Assembly (NCBI GenBank): GCA_000320605.2
Contig: KB445804.1
Span: 860,895 to 924,894 of the forward strand
DNA length: 64,000 nucleotides
DNA from: Gelatoporia subvermispora B
Taxonomy: Eukaryota; Basidiomycota; Agaricomycetes; Polyporales; Gelatoporiaceae
Direction: 5' to 3'
Part shown: in pieces, positions 48,252-61,637 of the stretch
Layout: each line of letters begins with the position of its first letter
Position numbering within the stretch: position 1 is the first letter of the stretch
Made by a program: the position numbers and the translations under genes
Notes under the pieces: generated by a model
The model's database searches: none
Seen by the model: only the letters and a program-made list of their open reading frames with translations
What the model was told of the DNA's origin: nothing

Positions 48252-51164
48252 CTACAGGCCGATCCAACTGCTCCGTCCGTGCGGGTTGTGCAGCGCCGTC
48301 TGCCCAATCTTCACCAGCTCAACGCCCTTGCTGCCCTCCCCGCCCTCCAGCGCTGTCTCCACGATGAAGGGCATGTCCACCGCGTCGATGAGCGGGCTCA
48401 ACGCCACGGCCGACCGTGGGCGGGGCGACAAGAGCGTGCCGTCCTGGCTCTGTCGCTTAATCAAGGTGACGTGCGGGGTCGCGCCCGGACGGGTCGTGGA
48501 TCGCGGCACCGGCAGAAATGCTTCTGCGTGCCACTCATACCACACCTGGCGCTGGTTCGTCAGCCGCCAGATCGAAACATGCAGCTCCGAGTCCCCGGGC
48601 AGGTACAGCGGGTCCTACGGGCGAACATACGTATGTGCGTGAGCGGTCGCGTGCACATGTAAGAGCGCAAATACACTCACCCGGAAGGGGAAAAAGAGCG
48701 GGAACCAGCTGAGCATGTCTCTCGACACCTTGTCCATCGTGTTCGGATGGATGCTCAGCCCCACACTGCCGTACAGCCTGGCTTCGAAATACCCCGCCAG
48801 CCCGTGCAGCACACCAGCATGAGGTATGTGAAAGGCCAGCTTTGCCGACCTCGTATTGTGGCTGTTCGTGAACGGGAGTCCTGCGGCACCATCAGATGCA
48901 CGTCATTGCGACGTCCAGGGAGACGAACACGTACCCCGCTCGTCAAGCACAGCGTCTCTGCGCGGGTGCTCAAACTCCCAGCACTCCTGTATGCTCGGCC
49001 CACATGCCCCGCTGACGCCTCCACCGTCACCGCTTAGGATGTTGATTGCGTTGAACATGACCACATATGGGGTTTCGGCGGAGGTCCGCTGGTCTTTTGC
49101 TGAGTGAGACTCGTTGAAGAGCTTCGAGGACGACAGAGGCGCTATGTGCGCAGTGTAGGACGCAGGTATCGAAATACCGTCGGCTACACATGGATTGTCA
49201 GCCTCGCAAGACAGTAAATGCAACGTAGACGCACATTTCAAGAAGCGCATGGCACCGTCCAAACACTCTGGACTAAGTTCGTTGTCTCCAAAGGAGCCCA
49301 ACAACTCGCTTACGAGTATGTCGACCTTCTCTGGCACAACCAGCGTCCTCATGTCACCGTACAGCAGCTCCACACTATCTCCCCATTCGCGCCGCTTTCG
49401 ATCTTGCAGCCTATACAAAGGCGTGGTGAGTAGCGCGACATTACTTCTTGAGCAGGACGTACGTAACGAAGGCATTCGGGTTCTTCTCCACCGCATATAC
49501 GAAGGCGTCCTTGCCGGAGCGTTTGATCGCCGCAAGACTTCGCGCGACTAGAGGGCCGCGCCCTGCTCCAGCGACACACAGCAGACTAAGGAAAAATTGG
49601 ATATACTGAATGTGGGAGGAGCGCGAATACACACATCTTCCCTGGCCGAGGCCATTCTGATAATGCCAAAAATATCGCCTGAACGGATCGAATAAGCGTA
49701 TGCCCACCCCGCAGAAAGATTGAACAAACTTCTTCATAGTTCCTATACTTAATAGGATCTTGCTCAAAGGTCTGGTATGTAGCACTTTGCAAGTTGTCCA
49801 TCAAGGGCTATACAGGCATCAGGCCGCATTCCCATGTGAAGCTGGTTATGTCATACCTGTAGCGGTGCTTGTAGGTAATCTTGGTACCCTTGGGCAAAGT
49901 GTTCCACCGTTCCCTCTGTTTGCGCCGCCTGCACCGACGGGCTCGTCTTCTCGAGATGACGGATATATTGCATATAGGCCGACTCGCCTCCTTTGCCATG
50001 TCTGCCTGCAGAAGTCCCAGATAATATAATGTTGGGTTGCAGCTACAAATGCATACTCCGTATGAGGAGATATACCTGACATTGAGCTAGGACGGACCTT
50101 CATGACGTCTCGGATGAACGCCTGCGTGCCTTTCGGCAGTACTGGGTAGCCCTTTGCGTTCGCAATGAACGCGGATGCGGGGAGGAAGATGTGTCGGACG
50201 GGCTCTGCTAGCCATTGGCTGAGCACACCAAGTGTAGACGGGAGAGGGAGGGTTAGGTCAAGAGCTGAAATACGTTAAGATCCAAAACGGAAATCAAACA
50301 CCAATTGAACACTCACTCAGCGACAATCGCTGATTATAGTCACACGTCGAGTGTATGAGATCCCACATCTCCCACGTAGAGATCGGCGTTTGTGCAGGTG
50401 CCACGGTAACAGCGGACGACGGCTCCGGAGTCCTGCCTCCCCTCGGCGTGGACGACGCACGGAAGACCGACGGGTCGTATATCGATATACGTACAGAGAG
50501 CTCGAGAAATGGGACCGCATGTAGGCATGCATTGACCGCCCGCGCGTACGACGCGGCGTGCTCGCGGTTGCGCGGCGGGGGGAGGACGGCGGTGTGCGCG
50601 TTGAGGTAGGACGCATACGCGAGTTCCTGCTGAAGGGCCTACAGTAGTGCACCGCGCCGGCGTCGGGGAAAGGTGAATACGCGTGCGCGGGGACGGAGAG
50701 CGTGCGGCTGCGGCGCGCAGGCAGGGACGTACTGTCTCAGCGTCGTGGCGGACCCAGTCGTCAGAAGCATCGAGCTCCAGCCAGTCGGAGATGAGCACCA
50801 CCGCTCCTTCTGCTTCGTCTGCTCGCGCGCATGCTCAGTTAGATGAGGATGCCTCCGGGAATTGGGACGACGTACCTAGTCGTGTTACTGTGATCTCGTC
50901 TCGCAGGAACGCAGGCTTTGCTCGCCACGCCTCGGCGCGCTGCTCCAGCGCATTCCTGTCCTTGACGTCCTCTCCGGGGAGCAGGCACATATCCTGCCAT
51001 CGCGTTTTCCAATTGTCGGTCGTTAAGGGATAGCATATGGTGTCATAGCCTTTTGCCCGTGCTTCTGCTGCTGCTTGCAGAACGGGAGTCTCTGCGGACG
51101 GGTATTCGCGCGACGCGAGTCGCGCCAGCTCTTGCGGGGCGATATGGCTCGTGAAAGTCGGCAT
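48252..51164 (-). CDS. PRMT5: Protein arginine N-methyltransferase 5 (PRMT5/Skb1/Hsl7)
   Basis: Twelve exons (51164-50876, 50818-50733, 50638-50317, 50264-50076, 50005-49857, 49807-49730, 49678-49635, 49585-49463, 49410-49235, 49183-48935, 48880-48681, 48614-48252) give 755 residues, all in frame. The N-terminal TIM-barrel part has NAKGYPVLPKGTQAFI and GKGGESAYMQYIRHLE. The catalytic domain has HFAQGYQDYLQAPLQPLMDN, the SAM-binding loop GAGRGPLV (about 391-398) and the double-E loop SELLGSFGDNE (about 461-471). A beta barrel with GYFEARLYG follows and the closing NPHGRSSWIGL. The enzyme makes symmetric dimethylarginine on histones and Sm proteins. In fungi Skb1/Hsl7 also regulates the cell cycle. 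The start is the ATG before PTFTSHIAPQ. Confidence 0.96.
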
Positions 51165-51506
51165 GCTCGTCAGATAGATATGGGCCGACGAAGAGAGAGT
51201 ATAAGTATAAGAAAGGAGATTAAGGGTATGTACATGCGAGCGCCGCAAGGTGCGAGCCAGATGCCATGCGCAAAGGTATGGAAGCCAGGCAGGCGCTGCA
51301 TTTCATCGCAGCGCGATGATCGACGGGCCGCGGCAGCGACATCCTGACATCCCGGCATACGCGCGACTGATCGTGTCGTGGCCCACTGGCATCGTGGACG
51401 CGCACTTTTAGACTCTGCTGTGCATTACGACTAGCATGCAGGACAGCGCGAGGCATACATATACACCGAAGTTTTCGTCATGCTACGTTTTCTACGCTTC
51501 CTCCAC
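51165..51506. promoter_or_regulatory. Promoter region of PRMT5
   Basis: About 0.34 kb between the ankyrin-protein stop and the PRMT5 start, both minus strand. No gene seen. Confidence 0.4.
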
Positions 51507-52476
51507 TTAGCCGAGGTCTGTCCTCGACCTCTTGACACCGTTCGGACCGTGGTCATGCTCAGTATCACCTCTCCGATCCTCCTCGGCACCCATGGAGTAT
51601 CCCGTCGCCACTCCTTCCAACACCGCCCGGCCGACCACTCGTCTGAGTTCTGCATCCGGGTCTCGCCCTTCTGCTTCTGCGCGAGTCATGATGTCGTCAA
51701 CCGACTCCATAAGAGAACTCGTCAAGTGCTCCGAGACCAGGTTTTGCACGTGTTGGGATGGTTGCGTATGCGCGGGAGAGTGTGAAGGAGAGACGGTATT
51801 GTCGTTCGCAAGGCTGGAGTGCAGCGTTTCGAGGTACGTAGCCACCTCCGAGAAGTCTTCTGCGAGATGCTCCACGGGCTGCACACAAGACGGCTGCAGT
51901 CAGCTGACAGCAGTATTGGCTGGGAACTCCAGACGTACTGAAACACCCTCGAAGTTCCTTCGGTCAACTATCGCACCGTGCTCCACCAGGAACCTGGCCG
52001 TCGCGACATCTTCGACAACATACAGTGGCGTATCTCCATCCTCGTCCGTGACGTTCACATCTCCCCCTGGGCGGCCGATATGAGCACTGTCCACGCGTCG
52101 TTCGCAGCACGTGAGGGGCTACCTTTCGAGATCAAGTATTGTAGGACGTGCAGATGACCATATGACGCGGCGGCGTGCCTGTGATGACAGGAACAATGCG
52201 CAATCAGTCGGGCATCGCGCGCAAGACAAGGCAGGACGCACATTGGCGTGTACGTGTTCGGATCAGGGACGTTAGGCGACATGGCTGCCGGAATGATCTA
52301 CCTCAGCACTCTGCAGAACGGCGGGATGGCGACCAACATTGTCCCTCGACCAGTTCCTGGTTCCTACTCCGTCAGAGGTGTGTTTGCGCAGCAAGGCAGT
52401 ACTGTACCATCACTCTCTCCAGATCGCCGTCCCCCGCGGCGATCCATATGTTTTTGCTTGATGCAGAACGAGGCAT
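51507..52476 (-). CDS. Small ankyrin-repeat protein (yeast YCR051W-like)
   Basis: Six exons (52476-52408, 52356-52338, 52284-52242, 52178-52123, 52066-51939, 51878-51507) give 228 residues. Ankyrin repeats can be read at [51 protein letters not shown] and [15 protein letters not shown] helical, acidic C-terminal half ends in KRSRTDLG. The layout matches the small ankyrin protein YCR051W of yeasts, whose function is unknown. The second exon is only 19 nt. ATG 52476 is the first in-frame methionine before the repeats. Confidence 0.83.
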
Positions 52477-55129
52477 TGCAGAATGTGAGCAGGAGGAGCA
52501 GATGAAATAATCGCGGGAAACTGGGTCCGAGGTGTCCAGCGCGCCTACAGGCTCGTACCCAGTCACATGTTACTCTTCTGGGACGAGCGTCTACGGCTCA
52601 GCCTTCCCTCATTGCAGCGCAGAGTCGTTCTATAGTCTCCTCGGCGTGCTGCAGGAGGTTGTAGGGGATTGCAAGAAGTCTGTGCGACCCACTGGTCAAA
52701 TGCGATGTGTCTCGAGGCATCAAATTATTTGATGGAAAATGGAGACTAAACTCGAGCTCGTGAAATTATGTCTAGGCGGAGGCTGGCATCCCCACAACAC
52801 TGACATCGATAAAACCTCTCCAGCAAATATCGCTATGGGTCCGAGAGCGGGATGATGTGCTCCACTAATGCATGATCATCAGCAATGCAAACCATCTCTA
52901 GCACCGGCCCCGGATGTGCCTTCTTGCACAGGACCTCTGCCCGCTGCAAGCCGGAACAAATTAAGCTATATCAAATCCCCGAGGTGAGTGTTCCGCGTTG
53001 GCTGGGCGCAGCAGCACGAGTCCCTCAATGACACCAATTACGGAGTTAGCGGGATCCGTACCAACCGATAAGTGCGTAGCTAGACCTAGCTGGACGAAGG
53101 CCGTCGCCGGACGGCCTGGCCAAAGCGTTTCTCCATGACAGTTCGTGTCAGACTGCAGGATAAGGCATAAACAAAGACCACCTGCTGACAGCTGCTGACC
53201 TCCCCCGAGAGGCCATGAAAGGCCTCTGGTGCAGCCACTTGGCATTGATGCATGGCCCATTGGACCCGGCCCGCATGCACATCGATGTGCGTATTGCGCA
53301 TACCGTATTGCCTCGACTTTACGGCAAGTTCGGTGGCGTTTGGACCCTGCCTTCCAATGCCGGCAGAAGCCCGCCCGCAAAGAAACCCCGTAAACGATAT
53401 TGATTATGGACAAACAACCGATCCTATCCTGCGAGAATGAGCAATAGTATTGCGGTCGGTATCTACGAGATTCAGATATATCAGATTCTTATTGTATTCA
53501 TCGACGATCTTTCATTAACTCATCGCACGTAGGGGGATCGTCAGGCCCGCGAAAACAGCGCATGGACTGTCTGAGTCACACACGTTCGCCCATGGTCAAC
53601 GGACGGCTCATTTCCACTGTGTCGTATTCAGAAATATATTTGGCTAGAAAGCAATGTGCCTGACGCGGAATATTACTGCCTCATGTTAACATGCAGACAA
53701 AACCTTCCATTCCTCGGAACTCATGCGCGGACATTCCAGTTCACCGACGAGCCAATTCTCCGTCTACCAGGGGCACCCATATTGTCGTGGTTCTACGTAG
53801 CGAAAGCCGAAAAGCCAGCAAGAAACAGACCGAGTGCTCGAAACAGCGCACAATACGAGCGGGACCCGAACCGCCAATCGCTCACGAGTTCATCCTCCGT
53901 CGGAGCCTCTCGTGCGGCTATGGGTTTTCGCTAGGCGCGCATGTATCGTATGAATGATGATGAAAGTGATAAGTCCACTCGCAATCTATCACGAAAACAC
54001 ACAAGCAACATCCGCCCGGTGGCGTCGCAAGGTGTTGCAAGAGCAGGGACTAGCACGACGCACCGGAGGGCATTGCTCACAGCCATATCCTCGTTGCGGC
54101 GGCACGGCGGGCTATGCTTGTAGCAGCGTTGCGCCAGGTAGAGATAAAGATCTGAGAAGTTGATCTTGTGATCGCTTGTTGGGATCTTCGGGCACCGGGC
54201 TGTTTTGGGCAATACAGAACGTTGTTTTGACACTGGTGTGGACGCGTCGCTCGCCGGGCTACGCTGGGCGTGTAGACTGATGTTCGGAAAGCCGGGGCGC
54301 ATGCGATGGAGCTGCGAGCGACGGAATGGGGACGGATGCCGGGGCGTGCGGCGGAATGCAGGTGGTTGGTTGAATCTGAGTTGGAGCTGGGCTAGAAAAT
54401 TTGCGTTTGGCGGCTAGCTGAATTTGGCGGGGTCCGCGGGGCGTGAGAGCGTCAGGGTCGTGGAAGGGGCTGTCAAAGGGGGATTGGTGGTGGGACAAAA
54501 GGCTTTGTATGGAGTGAACTGGAGCATGCCGGGCAGAAAGAAAGACAGGTGGAGGACCCTGTGAGCGCGACGGGGCGTGTAGTGGTCGGGCGGGCGGCAG
54601 AGGAGGTGGTCGATCGCGACAAGCGGTGGCTGGAGGCGGCGGCTGTGCCTGCTGACGGCGCTCACGAACGCTGATGGGAGTTGTGATGGGAGATGATTCG
54701 GCGTGCGATGGGAGTCGTTCGCGTGAGTCCGGCGGGCGGCAGAGGGCAAGCGGGATGAAGCGGACTACGCTTGGTTGGGCGCCGTTGACGAGCGACGTTC
54801 TGGCGACGTTATCGACGTTGTCGACGTTGTTTGTTGTGTTGGCATCCGCGTCGGACTCGGCGTCGACCGCGAGCAGCCGCTGGAAGCCGCGCGAGCGTTG
54901 GCCGGCCTGTGGCTCACCAGTACACAGTGGCGGGCCAGCCCCTGTCTGCACACCTCCTGTCACTCTCCACAGACAAACACTCGGCACGCGTCTCTGCCCA
55001 TCCCCTTCGCTCTTTTCCTCTCGATCCATCAGGATCGTTTTCGCTAGCTGGTGACCTACCTTACCCACCTTTTACTCAATCTCCGCCAGTAACATACCTT
55101 CTCCAGCTAGTACTACCCTAACCTCTACC
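52477..55129. other. 2.65-kb intergenic region, no gene recognised
   Basis: Contains scattered open frames up to 269 codons (minus strand, 54259-55068), which is Pro/Arg/Ser-rich and domainless. The 3' 0.8 kb is the presumed promoter and 5' UTR of the GATA factor. It has pyrimidine-rich stretches from about 54960 to 55125. An unrecognised small gene cannot be excluded. Confidence 0.4.
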
Positions 55130-57767
55130 ATGAGCTTTCTTGCCCATTCACAGCGATCCTACGACTCCCTTTCGCACTCGGATTTGAGTCATCTTTCCCC
55201 TACTATCCATACCCATCCCACCAGAATCCCCCTCCAACCCACTTCCTCCTTTGATAGTCTCCCCCTTCACCCACTTTCTCCCATGCCCTCCAGCTGCACT
55301 TTGCAAAACGGCCATGCCCAGGGTAACCCCGCCCCCACTCCGAAACCCGGACAGACTCGTTGCTGTAAGCCACTCTCTTTCCCCCGGACGATCGTTCATC
55401 GATCGTTCATGTATATCCGCTGCGCATGTAATTTTCCCAACCGCTCACCATCCCATCGCATACAGACTGGAGTCTTCTCACTCCAGAGTTGTCTTTCCTC
55501 TATCTTGACCCTGTCCTCGCAACTCATCTTGGAGAGCAAGCCGATCTCCTCATCGGCAAATCGCTTCTCACGTTTGTCCACCCGGACGAGCAGGATTCGG
55601 CCAGACTTGACCTTGGAAGCGTTCTGGACAGTCGAACCCTCCACGGAAGCGTTACCCGGTATGTCTAGACGTACTCACGACAACGCGCTGTCGTCGTGCG
55701 GTTAGGGGCCTAACAGCACCGTTTTCCTCCCAGCGTTCGATACTCCCGCTTGACGCGTGTTCGCAGACAGCTCGGATACGATGGCCCGGACGAAGAATGG
55801 CCAGACGCCGACAAAGTTGCGGTAGACGCCAACTACATGGCGGTCGACATCGTCATCAACTGGGCAGCTGATGGTCTAGTCCTTTGCTTTATGCACGCCG
55901 TCGTGGACCTCACCCCACGCGACAATGACGAGCACCACAAGACGGGCTGGACCAATTGGTGCGGGACGCCGTACATGAGCTCGGACGAGATCCAGCTCCT
56001 GTACAGTCGACTCCATCAATTTGTCTCCCAGCCGCAGTCGATGACACGGGTCTTCCAAATACTGCTCAACTCGCCCGAGCGTTCGCTTTACATGAGCTGG
56101 CCACCTGACCAAGGGCAGGGGGGATTGGGCTCGAAGGACTTCGCAAAGCTCGCGGAAGATGTTCAAATAAGCAGCGGAACTTCTAGTGGTACAGATGCGA
56201 AGACTAGTTGCACTAGGCGGTACAAGGCGCTCCAGATGGTCCACTGCGGAATGGACGGCAACAGGGAAGTGGAAAGTATATTTATCCCACACGGTAGGTC
56301 TCCTCGCCTCATGTAGCCTGCACCGTATTCCTCATGCACATATGCAGGCGCTATCATCTTTGCGTGCCACAAAGTTCGCACGTACTCTCGAAACGCCGCT
56401 ATTTCCACGACTGACATCTCACCCTCCTACAACTCGCCTTACTATGCAAATTCGTCTCACCATCATTATGACCAACCGTCGCATTCTTATAGTCTTCCCC
56501 CGGTACCAGCTCCTGGCTCCTACAACCACGGTTACCCGTCTCAGCAGGGCCACAGCCCGTCGTCGTATTCTTCTGCACCCAGCTGGTCACAAGGATCTGA
56601 ACCATCCAGCTCACATCCTCATTACAACAACCATCATCAGTGGGGTTCCCAAGGCGCACCGATGTCTTCATCTGTCAGCAGTTCCCGTTCTTCGTCTTGT
56701 TCTGTCCCTCATAAGCTTCATCAGTGGTCCTCTCAGCCGCCACCCTACCTCGATCCTGGTCATGGTGTAGGGGGAGCTGGTCTCACGCAGTCTCTGCCTT
56801 CTCCAGGACTCCAGTATTCGGCTCATGAGGGTTCGCCGCCGTCTCCTTCGAGCGATGTTGTCCCTGCCTCTCGGATCACGCACCGACGGGCCTCTGGCAC
56901 AGGCCGAGGCGAGCTCGGCGGCGGAGGTAGGGGATCAGGCAACCCGCCGATGGGGGTTTTGCAGTGCTCTAGCTGCAAGACGACGCATAGCCCTGAGTGG
57001 CGGAAAGGTCCCAGCGGAAAGAAGGACTTGTGCAATGCGTCAGTTCTTTGTTTCCTCACCGCATATATCCACTAATCTTTTGCATTACACTCCCCAGCTG
57101 TGGTTTACGATATGCTAGATCACGCGCCAAGAAGGAAGGTGGAGTTCAGCGCCGTCGCAAGGACCGCGCTATGACTACTACTACTGCTCTTCCCCTCAAA
57201 CCCGAGCACTCGGTTCCGCCCTCTCCTATCAGCTCGTCCTACCCTGGATACAGGCGGGGAGCCCTGTACGAAGAGAATTTCATGCCAGGTAACGGGAGCG
57301 CTGGCGGCGATATCTACCGGCACCACGGTAACCATCCTGGTCTCGGTGGCTTGACTCCGTCGCCATCTCCTCCGATTGGGGGGAACATGCAGTACGGGCC
57401 GTACTCGCTGCATTCCGTTCACAGCCATCAAAACCAGCAGGCCGACGCTCGTTACCATCACGGTTCGCATACATTCTACTCTGTGCCGCCGCCGCCGCCG
57501 AACGCGGCCATGCACCACATGCCCAACAACGGTCATTCAGGCCCCGCGAGCCACCGACTTGAACCCATTATACCCGTCAGCAGCCGTTTTTCGCCGCTCC
57601 TTTCACCCGTCTCTCCGAGCTCAGAGTCTCCCGTCAGCACGAGCCTCTCGGCCGCCTCCTTCGAACGCGAGAAGCAACGCGAGAAGGACGGCGATCGTAT
57701 CCCCCCGTTGCCTCCAACCCCGGTTTCGGCGGACCCTAGAGGCAAGGGTGGCTTTATGACTCAGTAA
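55130..57767 (+). CDS. PAS-domain GATA zinc-finger transcription factor (WC-2-like)
   Basis: Five exons (55130-55364, 55466-55658, 55734-56293, 56348-57038, 57098-57767) give 782 residues. A Ser/Pro/His-rich start precedes a PAS domain at about residues 79-320 (WSLLTPELSFLYLDP, SLLTFVHPDEQDSARLDL, then MAVDIVINWAADG). A low-complexity Ser/His/Pro stretch follows. The single GATA finger (about 536-575) is CSSCKTTHSPEWRKGPSGKK then LCNACGLRYARSRAKK. This is the CX2C-X18-CX2C layout of fungal GATA factors. The C-terminal 200 residues are disordered and Pro-rich. The architecture resembles white-collar-2, the DNA-binding partner in light sensing, and related basidiomycete PAS-GATA proteins. Which subgroup it belongs to is not settled. 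Confidence 0.93.
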
Positions 57768-59655
57768 AAGAACCAGCTGCGTTCAACGAGTGGACTCTGG
57801 AGACGTTTCGTTTTGTCGTTTCGGAATGAGGAGCAAGAAATCACTGTGGTTTCCCGGTATCCCCTTTCGCAGTATATTATCCCTTTCGTCCGCACGTTCG
57901 GTCCCAGCTGTATTCCCATGATTCGCCCGAAACTGTTGGCATTTTCGATCCTCTCGTGTACTGTATAGCAAATGATGGTAGATACAATGTTTCGCGCCGT
58001 CCGCACAAACATGGCGAGTAAGTTCGTTCTCAAGTTCGCTCCCATCAGTACGCTCGATCGAAATCTGCGCACCCGACAATCTCATCGCCGATACTTTACG
58101 GCATTCTCTCGATCATCAGGGCGTTTACTCGAGGACCCTGAGAGCCAAGTTGACAGTTCAAGAAACCAGGAAAGTCCTCCTTGTCCCGGCGCATTGTCAC
58201 TGCCAGCGCTCTTATGAAATCATGATCAATCAGAACGCCGCGTAGCATTCCTCGTTTGATTGGCTGCGAACTTGGTGCGTTCTCACAGAGCAAGCGAGCC
58301 TCAGCCACGATGCCTCTGCGAGAAGTTGCGAGCATCCTCGTGTGGACGGTCTAGGCCGATCGTTTCGGACTACAGCCGACCGCTGTGAATGATCGAAGGA
58401 TGGCCACGGCGGCGTCTGGAAACGTAGTGATTGTGTCTTTCTAAGAATTTTCGATTTACAATACCTAGTTACATGCCTCGCAACCTGTGAAGAGCAGACT
58501 GGCGGTAGAAGTTGGTCACTTTGAGCTGCATCAGTTGCAACCATCGGACGCCTCGAATATCCCGAAGGATGGCAAGGGAACCTCAGTGACATTGATAGTA
58601 CCCCGAATTTTAGTCAGACGTGGAGCAAAGCGGGGCCGGCCAAGATATTACTGCTTAAAATTCGAGTGAGGCTGTGCTCGTTGATTCATGCAGAAATGTT
58701 CCAATACTAATTTGCGAGACCCATGTAGTTGGTGCGGCCAGCCCCTAGAAAGCGCAGTTGCGGCGGAGAATAACAAGAAGCCAACATTGGTTTCATGTTC
58801 GAGCTTTGGGCGGAAGTCGCGGAGAGGACACTATGACGTGACAGTATGTTCAAACGAATGAAAAACCAGGGAAGGGGGCACATCGCAGGCCGTGAGGCTA
58901 ATTCGACGCCACCCACCTGGCACCACATGTTATGTTTAGCGTCACGCACTTGCAACGTGGTCTCATCTCGCTGAGGAGCTTCTTTGGCAGTTATTTCATG
59001 CATTCAGTTCATCGTATGTCACCGATGACCGGAGCTCTTGCGTGAGTGCATTAATACTTGAATGCAGTGTTTACGAGTACCCGGGCCAGGATTGCTCCGG
59101 ACTTCCTACAGATAACAACAGTATTTGGAATACATATGCTCATGATCGGTTTCACATTTTGATACCTGCAGTGCCGACAGATGGGCAGCGACGAAGAAAA
59201 CAACCCTAGACTCGAACATGGTCGCGTTCCTCCGTTCTTTCGCTTGTGGTCTTTCGTCTTGCAGTCACGTGCGAAACATGCTCGGCGATTGCCGGCTTGT
59301 CGTCATAGTTGTTGTGCACTTTTCGTAGCACAGAGCAGAGACAAAGAAACCGGCGCGATGGAATATGAGAATAGCTTCTTATATATTGGAGATAACGATC
59401 GTGATATGAGCGGGATCGAATGGAGCCAGAGGCCGGTCTACCCTGGTCTACCGAGGGTGAATGCATCGGGCGCCTACTGAGTACTTTCAGCCACCGCAGA
59501 ATATCGCGATCGCGGTAGGCGCGGCTATAGTCACAACCACTGCATTCGCATCTTTCATACCCTCAACATCCCGTGTCCTCAAAGGGTTCTCGATACTTCT
59601 GCCGTTAACTGGACTTGCGATTGTTGCCTTACAGTGCCAATTGACCTGACTAGCC
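57768..59655. other. 1.9-kb intergenic region, no gene recognised
   Basis: Between the GATA factor stop and the SDS22 start. Open frames of up to about 100 codons are present without recognisable products. A 62-codon hydrophobic frame (59461-59649) ends six bases before the SDS22 start and may be an upstream open frame or chance. Confidence 0.4.
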
Positions 59656-61187
59656 ATGTCTGAACCTGCACCCACCCAGACGCCACCAGAGCTGGCCGCG
59701 GAGAGCGTGCCGTCCGTCGAACCCAAGTAAGCGTGCATCTCATCAAATCCGGCGCATGCCTTACGCGGTACGTAGGGCAAGGACTGCTCGTGTGGCCACT
59801 GTGGCGATGCCGAATGCCCCGAAGGGATCAAGAGACCATGATGATGGAGATACAAGTGACGAAGAAAAGGAGGAGGAACAGGCCGATGTTGATGACGCAG
59901 AGATCCTGGAGGACCTCCCTGATACGACGGAGGTACGTACTCTATTACGTGAAGTGTTTAGATACTCCGTACTTACAGCGACTCGGTACAGGAAATTGAA
60001 CTGATCCACTCGCGGCTGAACTCGATCAGCAAGCTGGGCCTACAGCGATTCTCGGACCATCTAAGGAAGCTATGCTTGCGTCAGAATTACATCAGCAATC
60101 TGGATCCAGACGTGATCAATACATTGAAGAAGCTGGAGGAGTTGGACTTGTACGACAACAAGATCAAGACGCTGGGCGATTCGCTCAACGAACTCAGTAA
60201 TCTCTCGTGCGTAATGCCATTCTTGACTGATGTGAACCAGATCCAACAATATGTTCGAACACAGAACACTTGACCTTTCATTCAACCTGCTGCGACATAT
60301 TCCAGACGCCCTTGATCATCTCCCCTCGCTTCAAACTGTGTTCTTCGTACAGAACAAGATCTCGCACATCGCTGGACTGACCAATGTCGGTGCAACTCTT
60401 CGGAGCCTTGAGCTTGGTGGGAACCGGATACGAGTGAGGCAGTTCCCCCAACATTCCGTGTCTTTGTGCTTATGAGGGTCAGAGAATAGAAGGCTTAGAT
60501 GCCCTCGTAAACCTCGAAGAGCTATGGCTGGGCAAGAACAAAATTTCAAAACTTGAGGCATGCCCTTGCATTGGCCTGTTTACTATACGGCCACTAATCC
60601 AGACACCGATAGAATCTCGGACATCTCGAGAAGCTTAAGATCTTGTCGATCCAGTCAAACCGAATCACAAAGTTAGAAGGTCTGGAGGAGTTGGAGAACC
60701 TCGAAGAACTATATCTCAGCCATAATGGGATAGAGCGAATAGAGGGACTGGAGAAGAATGTAAGTCAACAGTTACAGTCACAAGCCCATACTAATCAGCG
60801 TTCATTCCATTAGCTCAAGCTGCGCACTCTTGATATCGGGACAAACTTCCTGAAGGAGCTTGAGAATGTCTCGCACTTGACCAACCTAGAAGAGCTTTGG
60901 GTACGCCATGCGGAGCTTCGCATGTTTCTTGCATCTGAAAGCCATCACAGATCAACGATAACAAGATCGAGACATTACAGGCCCTCGAGCCCCAGTTGAA
61001 GCACATCTCTACCCTTGAGACCGTCTACCTCGAGGGCAATCCTTGCCAGAAAACAGAAGGCGCGCATTATCGCAGGAAAGTGATTTTGGCGCTGCCTCAG
61101 ATCAAGCAGCTCGATGCTACGTGAGTACCTGTATTTTGTGGTATTCGGTCTTCCCAGGCTAACTCGCGTTGTAGATACGTCAAGTAG
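59656..61187 (+). CDS. SDS22-type leucine-rich-repeat regulator of protein phosphatase 1 (PPP1R7)
   Basis: Nine exons (59656-59726, 59833-59932, 59992-60206, 60265-60433, 60483-60557, 60613-60759, 60814-60900, 60951-61120, 61175-61187) give 348 residues. An acidic start (DTSDEEKEEEQADVDDAE) leads into about 11 SDS22-like leucine-rich repeats of 22 residues, such as KLEELDLYDNKI, LQTVFFVQNKI, LEELWLGKNKI and LEELYLSHNGI. The cap is LETVYLEGNPCQK, LPQIKQLDATYVK. SDS22 binds protein phosphatase 1 catalytic subunit in the nucleus and cytosol and is needed for mitosis. The intron 60558-60612 uses a GC donor (GAG then GCATGC); without it the frame stops. The last exon carries only 13 nt. Confidence 0.95.
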
Positions 61188-61637
61188 ATCTAAAGAACTA
61201 TATGGTCTGCTGGCGCACCCTATGTTATGGGCTGTGTTAGACGATCTTATCCCGTGGTGGCGTTTCACCTCGTGCATACGCCAATGCACTCTTCTGTATA
61301 CCTATGTATGAATGACCCTTCGCGCGCTCTTTGCTTCGACGATTCCCGACGCCTGTTTTCAGCATCTTGTATAACGTAATACAACTCTCGTCCATGCGTC
61401 TATGTGGCCATAGCCTCCTTAACTCAGTTCCTTCGCGTGCGTTATGTGTACTGATGCTCCGATGCTCACTCTTTGGTGGGTTTCCATATGCGCACGCCGA
61501 CAGGAGGTTATAGTAGACCTAGCGCTAAATGACGTCGCGCCGTAGACGTTGTTTGGCCGTGTTGTGTAAGAGCCTCATCGCACTCACACCCGCACGTGCC
61601 TGACTCTTCTCGAGCCCGAACACATACCTATACTCTC
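61188..61637. promoter_or_regulatory. Intergenic region upstream of the CCDC174-like gene
   Basis: About 0.45 kb between the SDS22 stop and the next start on the same strand. No gene seen. Confidence 0.4.

Noticed and set aside
54259..55068. 269-codon minus-strand open frame upstream of the GATA gene
   Set aside because: Pro/Arg/Ser-rich composition, no domain, overlaps the expected promoter and has competing frames on the other strand.
59461..59649. 62-codon frame with two hydrophobic segments just before SDS22
   Set aside because: Too short and without recognisable family; it ends six bases before the SDS22 start and could be a chance upstream frame.
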